Part shown: positions 11,069 to 21,262 of the stretch, piece after piece
Position numbering within the stretch: the first letter of the stretch is position 1
How the letters are laid out: the number at the start of each line of letters is the position of its first letter
Source of the DNA: Agrococcus sp. SGAir0287
GTDB taxonomy: Bacteria > Actinomycetota > Actinomycetes > Actinomycetales > Microbacteriaceae
Reading direction: 5' to 3'
Assembly (NCBI RefSeq): GCF_005484985.1
Contig: NZ_CP027942.1
Location: 992,001-1,056,000 of the forward strand
DNA: 64,000 nucleotides
Made by a program: the position numbers and the translations under genes
The notes under the pieces: generated by a model
Seen by the model: the letters and a program-made list of their open reading frames with translations, nothing else
Database searches by the model: none
What the model was told of the DNA's origin: nothing

Positions 11069-12874
11069 TTGTTCAACAAGCAGACGCGCGCGCGCGGCCT
11101 CATGGCCGTCGCTGCGGTCGGCGTCGCCGGTCTCGCGCTCTCGGCGTGCACGACCAGCGGCGACACGCCTGGCGCCAGCGGCAGCGGGGGCGGCGAGTCC
11201 GTGACGGTCGCCGTCACCAACGCCCTGACGTCGCTCAACTCGGCCACGCCCGACACGAACCTCAACACCAACGGCATGGCCGAGTACATCTCCGGCTCCA
11301 ACGGCGGTCTCGGCACCTTCTACCAGCTGGGCAGCGACTACAGCATCGTCCACGACGAGACGAACGTCTCGTACGAGCTCGTCTCCGACGACCCGCTGAC
11401 GGTGCAGTACTCGATCAACGACGGCGCCGTCTGGTCCGATGGCGAGCCCATCACGACGACCGACCTCCTGCTGACGTGGGCGATCACGTCGGGCTACTAC
11501 GACGACGTCACGATCGACCCCGAGTCGGGCGAGCCCACCTCGGGCACGCAGTACTTCCAGCTCGCCGGCAGCACCGCCGGCCTCGACACGACCTCGTACC
11601 CCGAGATCGACGAGGACGCGGGCACCATGACGATCACGTACTCCGAGCCCTACGTGGACTGGGAGCTCGCGGGCATGCTGTCGAAGCCCGCGCACGCGAT
11701 GGCGGAGATCGCCGGCGTGTCGCTCGAGGACGTGCAGACGGCGCTCGCCAACGAGACCCGTGGCGACCCGGCGAACCCCGCCGAGCCCGACGCGACGCTG
11801 CTCGCCCTCGGCGAGGCGTGGCTGACCGGCTACAACATCACCGAGATGCCGACCGACGAGAACGTCGTCGTCGGTGCCGGCCCGTACATCCTCTCGGACT
11901 TCACGGCCGACGACGGTGGCTCGGCCGTGTTCTCGCTGAACGAGAACTGGGCGGGCGACGCTCCGGCCTTCGACACGGTCATCATGTCGTTCATCGGCGA
12001 CACGACCGCGCAGGTCTCGGCGCTCCGCAACGGCGAGGTCGACCTGATCGCTCCCACGAGCATCACGGCCGACACGACGCAGGCGCTCGACGAGGCCGGC
12101 CTCGAGGTCGACCTGGGCGACGCGCTCTCGTACGACCACGTGGACCTGTCGTTCGACAGCCCCGTGTTCTCGAACCGCGACTACCGTGAGGCCTTCCTCC
12201 TCACGATCCCGCGCCAGCAGATCCTCGACTCGATCATCACGCCGATCAACCCCGAGGCCGAGGTGCTCAACTCGCAGCTGTTCGTCTCGTCGCAGCCCCA
12301 GTACGCCGACGCCGTCGCGGCGAACGGCTACGCGGAGAACTACGGCGACGTCGACATCGCCCGTGCCCAGGAGCTCCTGGCCGGCGCGACGCCCGAGATC
12401 ACCATCCTCTACAACACGGCGAACCCGAACCGCGTCGACACGTTCCAGCTGATCCAGCAGAGCGCGCAGCAGGCCGGCTTCATCGTGAACGACGGCGGAT
12501 CGCCCGACTGGTCCTCGCTGCTCGGCGGCGGCGGCTACGACGTGTCGATCTTCGGCTGGATCTCGGCGGGCGCCGGCTACGCCGGTCTGCCGCAGATCTG
12601 GCAGACGGGTGGCGGTGGCAACTACAACGCCTACTCGAACCCCGAGGTGGACTCGCTCGTCGACCAGACGCAGGTCATCATCGACGACACCGAGGCGATC
12701 GACGAGCTGCAGATCCAGATCGACACGCTGACGCAGTCGGACGCGTACGGTCTGCCGCTCTTCCAGACGCCGGGCCTCACCGCCGGCAACGGCCGAGTCG
12801 GTGGCGTCGGAGACTTCTTCGGCGGCCAGACCGGCATCTTCTACAACGTCCTCGACTGGACGCTCGAGGACTGA
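11069..12874 (+). CDS. Peptide ABC transporter substrate-binding lipoprotein
   Basis: A 601-residue SBP_bac_5 family lipoprotein that captures oligopeptides outside the membrane. The TTG start is set by a strong GGAGGA ribosome site 6 nt upstream and by the signal peptide it creates (MFNKQTRARG then a hydrophobic core), ending in the lipobox LSAC with Cys27. Conserved landmarks include VWSDGEPITTTDLLLTW, GAGPYILSDF, and a C-terminal LPLFQTPG segment. It is followed by a hairpin terminator and then by two permease genes and a double ATPase, so this is a full importer set. The tail hairpin may give more binding protein than permease. Confidence 0.92.
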   Translation: MFNKQTRARGLMAVAAVGVAGLALSACTTSGDTPGASGSGGGESVTVAVTNALTSLNSATPDTNLNTNGMAEYISGSNGGLGTFYQLGSDYSIVHDETNVSYELVSDDPLTVQYSINDGAVWSDGEPITTTDLLLTWAITSGYYDDVTIDPESGEPTSGTQYFQLAGSTAGLDTTSYPEIDEDAGTMTITYSEPYVDWELAGMLSKPAHAMAEIAGVSLEDVQTALANETRGDPANPAEPDATLLALGEAWLTGYNITEMPTDENVVVGAGPYILSDFTADDGGSAVFSLNENWAGDAPAFDTVIMSFIGDTTAQVSALRNGEVDLIAPTSITADTTQALDEAGLEVDLGDALSYDHVDLSFDSPVFSNRDYREAFLLTIPRQQILDSIITPINPEAEVLNSQLFVSSQPQYADAVAANGYAENYGDVDIARAQELLAGATPEITILYNTANPNRVDTFQLIQQSAQQAGFIVNDGGSPDWSSLLGGGGYDVSIFGWISAGAGYAGLPQIWQTGGGGNYNAYSNPEVDSLVDQTQVIIDDTEAIDELQIQIDTLTQSDAYGLPLFQTPGLTAGNGRVGGVGDFFGGQTGIFYNVLDWTLED

Positions 12875-12892
12875 TCCCGCATCAGCACGGCA

Positions 12893-12929
12893 CGAGGGGG
12901 CGTCGGAGCACCACTCCGGCGCCCCCTCG
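12893..12929 (+). terminator. Hairpin between binding-protein gene and permease genes
   Basis: CGAGGGGGCGTCGGAG and CTCCGGCGCCCCCTCG pair over 16 positions with one G-U, leaving a 5-nt loop. It is only 18 bp after the stop codon. A new -10 candidate, TAGCGT, follows at 12939-12944. This suggests partial termination and reinitiation. Confidence 0.6.
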
Positions 12930-12996
12930 GGCGTGTACTAGCGTGTGCGTGCGGCGCGATCCGTCGCGCGCTCCGACGTAAGGAAGAAGGCCTGGG

Positions 12997-14532
12997 TTGA
13001 TCGGTTTCATCGTGCGACGCGTGCTCGCATCGATCCTCACGCTCGTCGTGGCATCGTTCATCATCTACGTGCTCGCGGCCTACGCGGGCAATCCTCTCCA
13101 GGAGCTGGAGTCGTCGAACGCGATCAACAAGGACCAGCTGATCGCGGCCCGCATCGCGGCGCTCGACCTCGACGTTCCGCCTCCGCTGCGCTGGTTCCTC
13201 TGGATCTCCGGCGCCGCCCGCTGCGTCGTGCCCTTCGCGGGCTGCGACCTCGGCGTGAACCTCCAGAACATCGAGGTCACGACCCTGCTGCCCGGCGCCA
13301 TGGTCTCGACCATCCGCCTCGTCTCGATCGCGACCGTCGTCGCGATCATCCTCGGCATCACGATCGGCGTCGTCTCGGCCCTGCGTCAGTACTCGGGCTT
13401 CGACGTCACGATCACGTTCTTCAGCTTCTTCCTCTTCTCGCTGCCGTCCTTCCTCGTCGCGGTGCTCCTCAAGGAGTTCATCGCCATCGGCGGCAACGAC
13501 TTCTTCCTCGATCCGCAGATACCGATCGTGACGCTCATCGTCATGACCGTCGTCTCCGGATTCGTCTGGCAGGCGATCATCGGCGGCGCGCTGCGGCGTC
13601 GCCTCATCACCGCCGCGGTGGCCGCAGTCGCCACCGCCGGCCTGCTGATCGTCATGCAGGCGACGAACTTCTTCCTGCAGCCCTCGCTCGGCCCCGTCGG
13701 CCTGCTCGTGCTCATCGCGGGCACGGTCGCCGCGGTGGTCGCGCTCGTCTCCGGCTTCCAGAACCGGCGTGCGCTGCTCTCGGCGGGCATCAGCGGCGCG
13801 CTCGCCTACGTGTCGTACTTCCTCGTGCAGGGCCTGTTCGACGTCTCGACGATCTGGACGATCATCTTCCTCGGCATCGTCGCCGTGGTCGTGGGCGTGC
13901 TGATCGGCGCCGTGCTCGGCGGACCCGACCGCGGTCAGGCGATGCTCGCCTCCGGCATCACGGCCTTCGTCGCCGGCGCCTTCGTCGTGCTCGACCGCGT
14001 CATGCAGTCGTGGCCCGCCTACCTCGACAACTCGAGGATCCGCGGACGCCCGATCGCGACGGTGAGCGGCGAGACGGCCGGCTTCTCGGGTGACGTCTGG
14101 GCGACGACGATCGACGCGACGATGCACTACACGCTGCCGACGATCGCGCTGCTCCTCATCTCGTTCGCCGGCTACACGCGCTACGCCCGCGCCGGCATGC
14201 TGGAGGTGCTGAACCAGGACTACGTGCGCACGGCGCGCGCGAAGGGCCTGCCCGAGCGCACGGTCGTCATGCGCCACGCGTTCCGCAACATGCTCATCCC
14301 GCTCACGACGATCGTCGCGGCGGACATCGGCGCGCTGCTCGGCGGCGCGATCATCACCGAGACGATCTTCGCGATCGCCGGCATGGGCCAGCTGTTCAAC
14401 AACTCGCTGCGGACGAGCGACCTCAATCCGCTCATGGGCTACTTCGTGGTGATCGCGATCATGGCCATCCTGTTCAACTTCGTGGCGGACCTCTGCTACG
14501 CGGCCCTCGACCCGAGAGTGCGGGTGAAATGA
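12997..14532 (+). CDS. Oligopeptide ABC transporter permease, DppB/OppB type, enlarged
   Basis: A BPD_transp_1 permease. The N-terminus (FIVRRVLASILTLVVASFIIYVL) is typical of DppB proteins, and the C-terminal part contains the EAA-type cytoplasmic loop DYVRTARAKGLPERTVVMRHAFRNMLIP (around residues 408-434) that contacts the ATPase. At 511 residues it is about 190 longer than ordinary DppB. The extra length lies at roughly residues 170-340 and is largely hydrophobic, with about six possible membrane helices. A TTG start after TAAGGAAGAAGG is used. The stop is 1 bp before the next permease. Confidence 0.9.
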   Translation: MIGFIVRRVLASILTLVVASFIIYVLAAYAGNPLQELESSNAINKDQLIAARIAALDLDVPPPLRWFLWISGAARCVVPFAGCDLGVNLQNIEVTTLLPGAMVSTIRLVSIATVVAIILGITIGVVSALRQYSGFDVTITFFSFFLFSLPSFLVAVLLKEFIAIGGNDFFLDPQIPIVTLIVMTVVSGFVWQAIIGGALRRRLITAAVAAVATAGLLIVMQATNFFLQPSLGPVGLLVLIAGTVAAVVALVSGFQNRRALLSAGISGALAYVSYFLVQGLFDVSTIWTIIFLGIVAVVVGVLIGAVLGGPDRGQAMLASGITAFVAGAFVVLDRVMQSWPAYLDNSRIRGRPIATVSGETAGFSGDVWATTIDATMHYTLPTIALLLISFAGYTRYARAGMLEVLNQDYVRTARAKGLPERTVVMRHAFRNMLIPLTTIVAADIGALLGGAIITETIFAIAGMGQLFNNSLRTSDLNPLMGYFVVIAIMAILFNFVADLCYAALDPRVRVK

Positions 14533-14533
14533 G

Positions 14534-15484
14534 ATGACGACGACCACGCAGAACCAGGCCTCCACCGAGGGCAAGGAGAGCCGCAGCCAGGGGCAGCTCA
14601 TCCTGCTCCGATTCGTCAAGAACCCCATCGCGATGGTGTCCCTCGTGCTGCTCGTCGGCATCTGGGTGTTCTCCGTCTCGGCGATCGGCCTCGGACCCAT
14701 CCCGGGCTGGTGGCCCTACGACTACACGACGCCGCTGTCGGTCGACGGACGCTCGCCGACCGCCGAGCACCCCTTCGGCCTCAGCCGCATCGGCGTCGAC
14801 TACTTCGCGCTCGTCATGCGCGGCCTGCAGAACTCGTACTTCGTGCTCATCGTCATCGCAGGCGTGGGCACGGTCGTCGGCACGGTCGTGGGCGCCATCG
14901 CCGGCTACTACCGAGGCTGGGTCGACGCCGTGCTCATGCGCATCACCGACGTCTTCATCGTGCTGCCCTCGATCGTCATCGGCGCCATCGTCGGCAAGCT
15001 CGTGTCGGGCTCGCTCGGCGTGTGGCTCCTCGCGATCCTCCTCGGCTTCACGGTGTGGATGGGCATCGCGCGACTCGTGCGCGCCGAGTTCCTCTCGCTG
15101 CGCGAGCGCGAGTTCGTCGAGGCCGCGCGCGTCGCGGGCGCGAGCGACACGCGCATCATCTTCAAGCACATCCTCCCGAACGCCGTCGGCGTCGTGATCG
15201 TCGCGTCCACGCTGCTGGCAGCGGCCGCGATCCTGCTCGAGACCGGCCTCAGCTTCCTCGGCTACGGCATCCAGCCGCCCGAGTCGTCGCTCGGCCGACT
15301 CATCTCGGAGAATCAGACGTCGTTCGCGACGCGCCCGTGGCTGTACTGGTGGCCGGCGCTGTTCATCGTGACGCCCGCGCTGCTCATCAACTTCATCGGT
15401 GACGGGCTCCGCGACGCGTTCGACCCGCGGCAGAAGCGCTTCTCGCGCCGACGCACGAAGGAGCTCCCCGGCGATGCGGCCTGA
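14534..15484 (+). CDS. Oligopeptide ABC transporter permease, DppC/OppC type
   Basis: A 316-residue permease with the DppC layout: one N-terminal helix, then the periplasmic region with the HPFGLSRIGVDYFALVMRGLQNS pattern (DppC proteins have HPFGTD-x-GRD), then the BPD_transp_1 domain. The EAA loop is FVEAARVAGASDTRIIFKHILPN. The C-terminal NFIGDGLRDAFDPR is a strong DppC/OppC signature. It is the partner of the enlarged permease upstream. A short gene on the other strand separates it from the ATPase gene. Confidence 0.93.
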   Translation: MTTTTQNQASTEGKESRSQGQLILLRFVKNPIAMVSLVLLVGIWVFSVSAIGLGPIPGWWPYDYTTPLSVDGRSPTAEHPFGLSRIGVDYFALVMRGLQNSYFVLIVIAGVGTVVGTVVGAIAGYYRGWVDAVLMRITDVFIVLPSIVIGAIVGKLVSGSLGVWLLAILLGFTVWMGIARLVRAEFLSLREREFVEAARVAGASDTRIIFKHILPNAVGVVIVASTLLAAAAILLETGLSFLGYGIQPPESSLGRLISENQTSFATRPWLYWWPALFIVTPALLINFIGDGLRDAFDPRQKRFSRRRTKELPGDAA

Positions 15485-15487
15485 TCG

Positions 15488-16123
15488 TCAGGCGCCGGCG
15501 ATGAGCCACGCGGCGACGGGGGCGGCGACCACGGCGAGCGTCGCGACGGCGATCGTCGCGACGTGCCAGGTGCGCGACACGGCGACGTCGTCGGCGTCGC
15601 CCACCGCGACGCGGCCCTCGTCGAGCGCGCGCTGCCAGCGGTCGCGGACGAGCGCGGCGACGTCGCCCGACTCCGTGCCCGGCACGTCGCCGACGTGGAC
15701 GACCCGCTCGAGCCTCGCGCGCTCGTCCGGACTGCCCTCGCGGCGCACGCGGCGCTCCGCGCCCCACGCCGAGATGCGGCTGGGCTGCGGCGCGACGAAG
15801 ACCGGCACGGCCCCGCGCGGCGTGCGCAGCGTCACCGACCACCGCGTCGAGACGTCGACGAGCGCGTCGAACGGCACGCGGCGCGTCGAGAGCACGTTGC
15901 GCACCGTGACGCCGTCCGCGTCGACGGCGACGTACGGCGGCCAGAGCACGGCCCACGCCACGATCGCGGCGGCGACGACCGTCGGGATCGCGGCGCGCGC
16001 CTGCGGCGCCTCGGCGCCGCTGACCCACAGCGCGACGCCGATGGCGGCGAGCAGCGCCCAGATGACGATCGCGAACGCTCGATGCGTTCGCGAGTGGACG
16101 ACGACCGGTTCCCCCTGTGGCAC
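15488..16123 (-). CDS. PH domain-containing membrane protein
   Basis: A 211-residue protein with two N-terminal membrane helices (about residues 14-55), a small beta-rich PH-like domain (VDADGVTVRNVLSTRRVPFDALVDVSTRWSVTL) and a final membrane helix at the C-terminus. This resembles the actinobacterial bacterial-PH family sometimes called low-molecular-weight antigen proteins. It sits on the opposite strand inside the peptide transporter gene set. The GTG start at 16123 has GAGAAT ending 6 nt upstream, a weak -10 match that fits a leaderless start. Function unknown. Confidence 0.75.
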   Translation of the reverse strand: MPQGEPVVVHSRTHRAFAIVIWALLAAIGVALWVSGAEAPQARAAIPTVVAAAIVAWAVLWPPYVAVDADGVTVRNVLSTRRVPFDALVDVSTRWSVTLRTPRGAVPVFVAPQPSRISAWGAERRVRREGSPDERARLERVVHVGDVPGTESGDVAALVRDRWQRALDEGRVAVGDADDVAVSRTWHVATIAVATLAVVAAPVAAWLIAGA

Positions 16124-16180
16124 CGAAGCATTCTCGCAGGACCACGCCCACAGGCGCGGCCTCGACGGAAGGAAGACACG

Positions 16181-18037
16181 GTGACCGACCGCCTCGCACC
16201 TCCAGCCCTCGAGATCACCGACCTCAGCGTCGACTTCGCCGTCGAGGGCTACTGGCGCCCCGCCGCCAAGCACCTGACGTACTCGATCGACCGCGGCGAG
16301 GTCGTCGCAGTCGTCGGCGAGTCCGGCTCGGGCAAGAGCGTCAGCTCCATGGCGATCCTCGACCTGCTGCCGAAGACCGCCCGCGTGCGCGGCAGCATCA
16401 AGCTCGACGGCGAGGAGCTGCTCGGCATCACGCCGGCGCAGATGCGCTCGCTGCGCGGCGAGCGCGTCGCGGCCATCTTCCAGGAGCCGATGACGGCGCT
16501 GAACCCCGTCTTCACCGTCGGCTTCCAGATCATGGAGGCGCTGCGCACGCATCGCTCGATGCTGCCGAGCGCCGCGAAGGCGCGAGCGCTCGAGCTGCTC
16601 GAGATGGTCGAGCTGCCCGACCCCATGAAGGCGTTCAAGTCGTACCCGCACCAGCTCTCGGGCGGCCAGCGGCAGCGCGCGATGATCGCGCAGTCGCTCT
16701 CGCTCGACCCCGAGCTGCTCATCGCCGACGAGCCCACGACGGCGCTCGACGTGACGGTGCAGGCCGAGATCCTCGACCTCATGCGCAACCTCAAGGACGA
16801 GCTCGGCTCGGCCGTGCTGCTCATCACCCACGACATGGGCGTCGTCGCCGACCTCGCCGACCGCATCGTCGTCATGGAGAAGGGCGACCTCGTCGAGCAG
16901 GGCGAGGTGCGCCAGATCTTCGACGCGCCCGCGCATCCGTACACGCAGATGCTGCTCGCGGCCGTGCCCCGCCTCGGCGAGGGCGGGGAGGGGAAGGCGA
17001 TCGACGTGACCGCCGCCCTCGCGCTGAGCGCCGAGGGCGAGGAGCTCGACCGCGAGCTCGAGGAGCGCGCCGCCGAGAACCTCCGCATCGCCGAGCGCGC
17101 GCAGCGCGAGGAGGCCGCGGAGGCCGACGCGGCGAAGGACGTGCTCGTCGTCGACGACGTGATCGTCGAGTACGGCCGTCGCGGCAAGCTCGGCACCTTC
17201 CGCGCCGTCGACCAGGTCTCGATGCACATCGCCGAGGGCGAGGTGCTCGGCCTCGTCGGCGAGTCGGGCTCGGGCAAGTCGACGATCGGGCGCGCCGCCA
17301 TCGGCCTGCAGCCCATCGCGGGCGGCCGCCTCACGGTCGACGGCATCGACGTCACCGCGAAGGACCGTGCGACGCGCGCACGGCTGACGAGGTCCGTCGG
17401 CATCGTCTTCCAGGACCCGTCGTCGTCGCTGAACCCGCGCCTCCCCATCGGCGAGTCGATCGGCGAGCCGATGCTGCTGGCGAAGGTGGCGAAGGGCAAG
17501 GAGCTCGAGGAGCGCGTCGTCGGGCTGCTCGAGAGCGTGCGCCTGCCCGCGTCGTACCGCAACCGCTACCCGCACGAGCTCTCGGGCGGCCAGAAGCAGC
17601 GCGTCGGCATCGCCCGCGCGCTGTCGATGGACCCGCGCCTCCTCGTCGCGGACGAGCCGACGAGCGCGCTCGACGTGTCCGTGCAGGCGACGGTGCTCGA
17701 GCTGCTGCAGGAGCTGCAGCGCGAGCGCGGCTTCGCATGCCTCTTCATCAGCCACGACCTCGCGGTCGTCGACATCATGGCCGACCGCATCGCCGTGATG
17801 CACCACGGCGAGATCGTCGAGCAGGGGCCGCGCGACGCGATCCTGCGCGCGCCGAAGGAGCCGTACACGCAGCGCCTCATCGCGGCGATCCCCGTGCCCG
17901 ACCCCGACCAGCAGCGTGCCCGCCGCGCGCTGCGCCACCAGGTGCTCGTGCAGACGGCCGAGGAGTCGAACGAGGGCGAGATCGTGGGCGGCGACGACGG
18001 CGTCGCGCCGATCATCGAGGAGACCCCGCGCACCTGA
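16181..18037 (+). CDS. Peptide ABC transporter ATP-binding protein, fused OppD-OppF
   Basis: A 618-residue protein carrying two complete ABC ATPase domains in one chain. Walker A motifs are GESGSGKS at residues 46-53 and again ending with Lys366. Signature motifs are QLSGGQRQRAMIAQ and ELSGGQKQRVGIAR, each followed by LLIADEPTTALDVTVQ and LLVADEPTSALDVSVQ. The oligopeptide-type C-terminal extension (HPYTQMLLAAVPR and EPYTQRLIAAIPVPDPD) follows each domain. A GTG start after GGAAGGAAG is used. It energises the permeases encoded at 12997-15484. Confidence 0.94.
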   Translation: MTDRLAPPALEITDLSVDFAVEGYWRPAAKHLTYSIDRGEVVAVVGESGSGKSVSSMAILDLLPKTARVRGSIKLDGEELLGITPAQMRSLRGERVAAIFQEPMTALNPVFTVGFQIMEALRTHRSMLPSAAKARALELLEMVELPDPMKAFKSYPHQLSGGQRQRAMIAQSLSLDPELLIADEPTTALDVTVQAEILDLMRNLKDELGSAVLLITHDMGVVADLADRIVVMEKGDLVEQGEVRQIFDAPAHPYTQMLLAAVPRLGEGGEGKAIDVTAALALSAEGEELDRELEERAAENLRIAERAQREEAAEADAAKDVLVVDDVIVEYGRRGKLGTFRAVDQVSMHIAEGEVLGLVGESGSGKSTIGRAAIGLQPIAGGRLTVDGIDVTAKDRATRARLTRSVGIVFQDPSSSLNPRLPIGESIGEPMLLAKVAKGKELEERVVGLLESVRLPASYRNRYPHELSGGQKQRVGIARALSMDPRLLVADEPTSALDVSVQATVLELLQELQRERGFACLFISHDLAVVDIMADRIAVMHHGEIVEQGPRDAILRAPKEPYTQRLIAAIPVPDPDQQRARRALRHQVLVQTAEESNEGEIVGGDDGVAPIIEETPRT

Positions 18038-18043
18038 TGCCCG

Positions 18044-18083
18044 GCATCCCTGCCTCGACGCGGTAGCATCGAGGCAGGGATGC
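18044..18083. terminator. 15-bp perfect inverted repeat between oppDF and typA, overlapping a -10 box
   Basis: GCATCCCTGCCTCGA (18044-18058) and its exact complement (18069-18083) flank a 10-nt loop. It starts 6 bp after the ATPase stop codon, so it is well placed as a terminator, although no T-run follows. TAGCAT (18065-18070) spans the loop and the start of the second arm and is a reasonable -10 for typA, whose ATG is 134 bp further on. Confidence 0.55.
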
Positions 18084-18203
18084 GCGCGTTCGTGCCGCGA
18101 TCCCGACATCCGTCCAACGCAGCTGCAGCGCGACGGTGCCGCGCCCGCGATCTCGTCGTGCGCGGCGCCCTGCCAGCCGCATCCCGAGCCCGAGAGGCTG
18201 AGC

Positions 18204-20120
<1,917 letters not shown>

Positions 20121-20123
20121 CCC

Positions 20124-20199
20124 GATTGGTCACTTCTGCTTCGTGATTGGGCAGTAGTGGTTCGCGACACGCCGTGCTGCGAACCATTACTGCCCAATC
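20124..20199. repeat. Left copy of 76-bp inverted repeat flanking the DUF559 gene
   Basis: This 76-bp unit is matched in reverse orientation by 21187-21262, with about 69 of 76 positions identical. Inside it, 20145-20165 and 20179-20199 are 21-bp arms of a palindrome (one mismatch) around a 13-nt loop; the arms begin GATTGGGCAGTAGTGG. The unit starts 3 bp after the typA stop codon. Confidence 0.85.
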
Positions 20200-20305
20200 G
20201 GCGTCTCCGGCGGTGATGCGGGAGTCGCGGATGCACAGGCAAGAGCTCTCCACAGCCGCGAGGATGCGGGAGAGAGGGCGGGGCGGTCGGGGACAGGATC
20301 CGCGC

Positions 20306-21199
20306 ATGGACCTCGATCACACCTCGGAGCCGTTCACCGTCGCACGAGCACTGGCTGCCGGTCGCACGCGAGGCGATCTGCGCTCACCCGATCTCGTCGC
20401 GCCCACGCGCGGGGCCCGCGTCGGCGTCGCGCAGCACGCCGTCGACCCCCGCGCAGCCTTCCTCGGCTCCCTCGAGGAGCTTGCGCGCGACGACCAGTTC
20501 TTCTCGCATGTGACGGCCGCCCGCATCCACGGGATGCCGCTGCCGGCACGGCTCGACGACGAGCCGATCCACCTCGCATCGCCGTCGTTCACGAGCCGCA
20601 TGCGCCGGGACGGGGTCGTCGGGCACCGCATCAAGGCGACCGTCGTCGAGGTCGCCGGTCACCGCGTCGAGAGCATCCCCGACGCCTTCGTGCATCTCGG
20701 CACCTCGTCCTTGACGCTCGACGAGCTCGTCGAGGTCGGCGACTGGATCGTGAGCCGTCGACGCGAGCGCCGGCTCACGCCGACCGATCTACGCGAGCAC
20801 GCCCGGCACTTCACGGGTGCGCGCGGGATCGCCCGGGTGCACAAGGCCATCCCGCTGGTGCGCGTGGGCTCCGACTCTCCCGGCGAGACGCGCACGCGAC
20901 TGCTGCTGCGACGCGCCGGACTGCCGGAGCCCGTGCTGCAGCATCAGGTGCGCGATGGACGGGCACGCGTCATCGCAACCCTCGACCTCGCGTATCCGCA
21001 GCTGCTCGTGGGCATGGAGTACGACGGCGCCTACCACCGGCTCGACGCGGAGCAGTTCGGCTACGACATCCGTCGCTCTGCCGCGCTCGATGCGCTCGGG
21101 TGGCGGATCATCCGCATCTCGCATGCGGACATCGTCGACGGCGGCCAGCGCATCCTCCCGCTCATCCGCGCCGCGCGGAGTCGGTCGATTGGGCAGTAG
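20306..21199 (+). CDS. DUF559 endonuclease-fold protein with AbiEi-like N-terminus
   Basis: A 297-residue protein of a type common in Actinobacteria. The N-terminal half resembles AbiEi-like antitoxin/transcription regulator domains (wHTH-type LAAGRTRGDLRSPDLVAPTRGARV, then SHVTAARIHGMPLP). The C-terminal part is a DUF559/Vsr-like PD-(D/E)xK nuclease fold: DLAYPQLLVGMEYDGAYH carries the acidic residues and is followed by LGWRIIRISHADI. No AbiEii-type toxin is adjacent, so a toxin-antitoxin role is not supported here. The last codons (SIGQ) and the TAG stop fall inside the right-hand 76-bp repeat. Biological function is not known. Confidence 0.8.
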   Translation: MDLDHTSEPFTVARALAAGRTRGDLRSPDLVAPTRGARVGVAQHAVDPRAAFLGSLEELARDDQFFSHVTAARIHGMPLPARLDDEPIHLASPSFTSRMRRDGVVGHRIKATVVEVAGHRVESIPDAFVHLGTSSLTLDELVEVGDWIVSRRRERRLTPTDLREHARHFTGARGIARVHKAIPLVRVGSDSPGETRTRLLLRRAGLPEPVLQHQVRDGRARVIATLDLAYPQLLVGMEYDGAYHRLDAEQFGYDIRRSAALDALGWRIIRISHADIVDGGQRILPLIRAARSRSIGQ

Positions 21200-21262
21200 T
21201 GGTTCGCTGCGCGGCGTGTCGCGAACCACTACTGCCCAATCGGGCGGCAGAAGTGACCAATC
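21187..21262. repeat. Right copy of 76-bp inverted repeat
   Basis: This is the reverse complement of the unit at 20124-20199 with about 7 differences. Its palindromic core is perfect over 21 bp per arm (21187-21207 and 21221-21241) around a 13-nt loop. It provides the TAG stop of the DUF559 gene (21197-21199), and its other end touches the TGA stop of the convergent monooxygenase gene (21263-21261 on the minus strand). The core would make a strong bidirectional terminator hairpin. Confidence 0.85.

Noticed and set aside
20306..21199. Type IV toxin-antitoxin module
   Set aside because: Only an AbiEi-like region is seen; no AbiEii toxin gene lies on either side.
20124..21262. Insertion sequence with transposase
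   Set aside because: The enclosed gene has no transposase motif (no DDE, HUH or serine recombinase pattern) and no target duplication is visible; it is reported as a repeat-flanked gene only.
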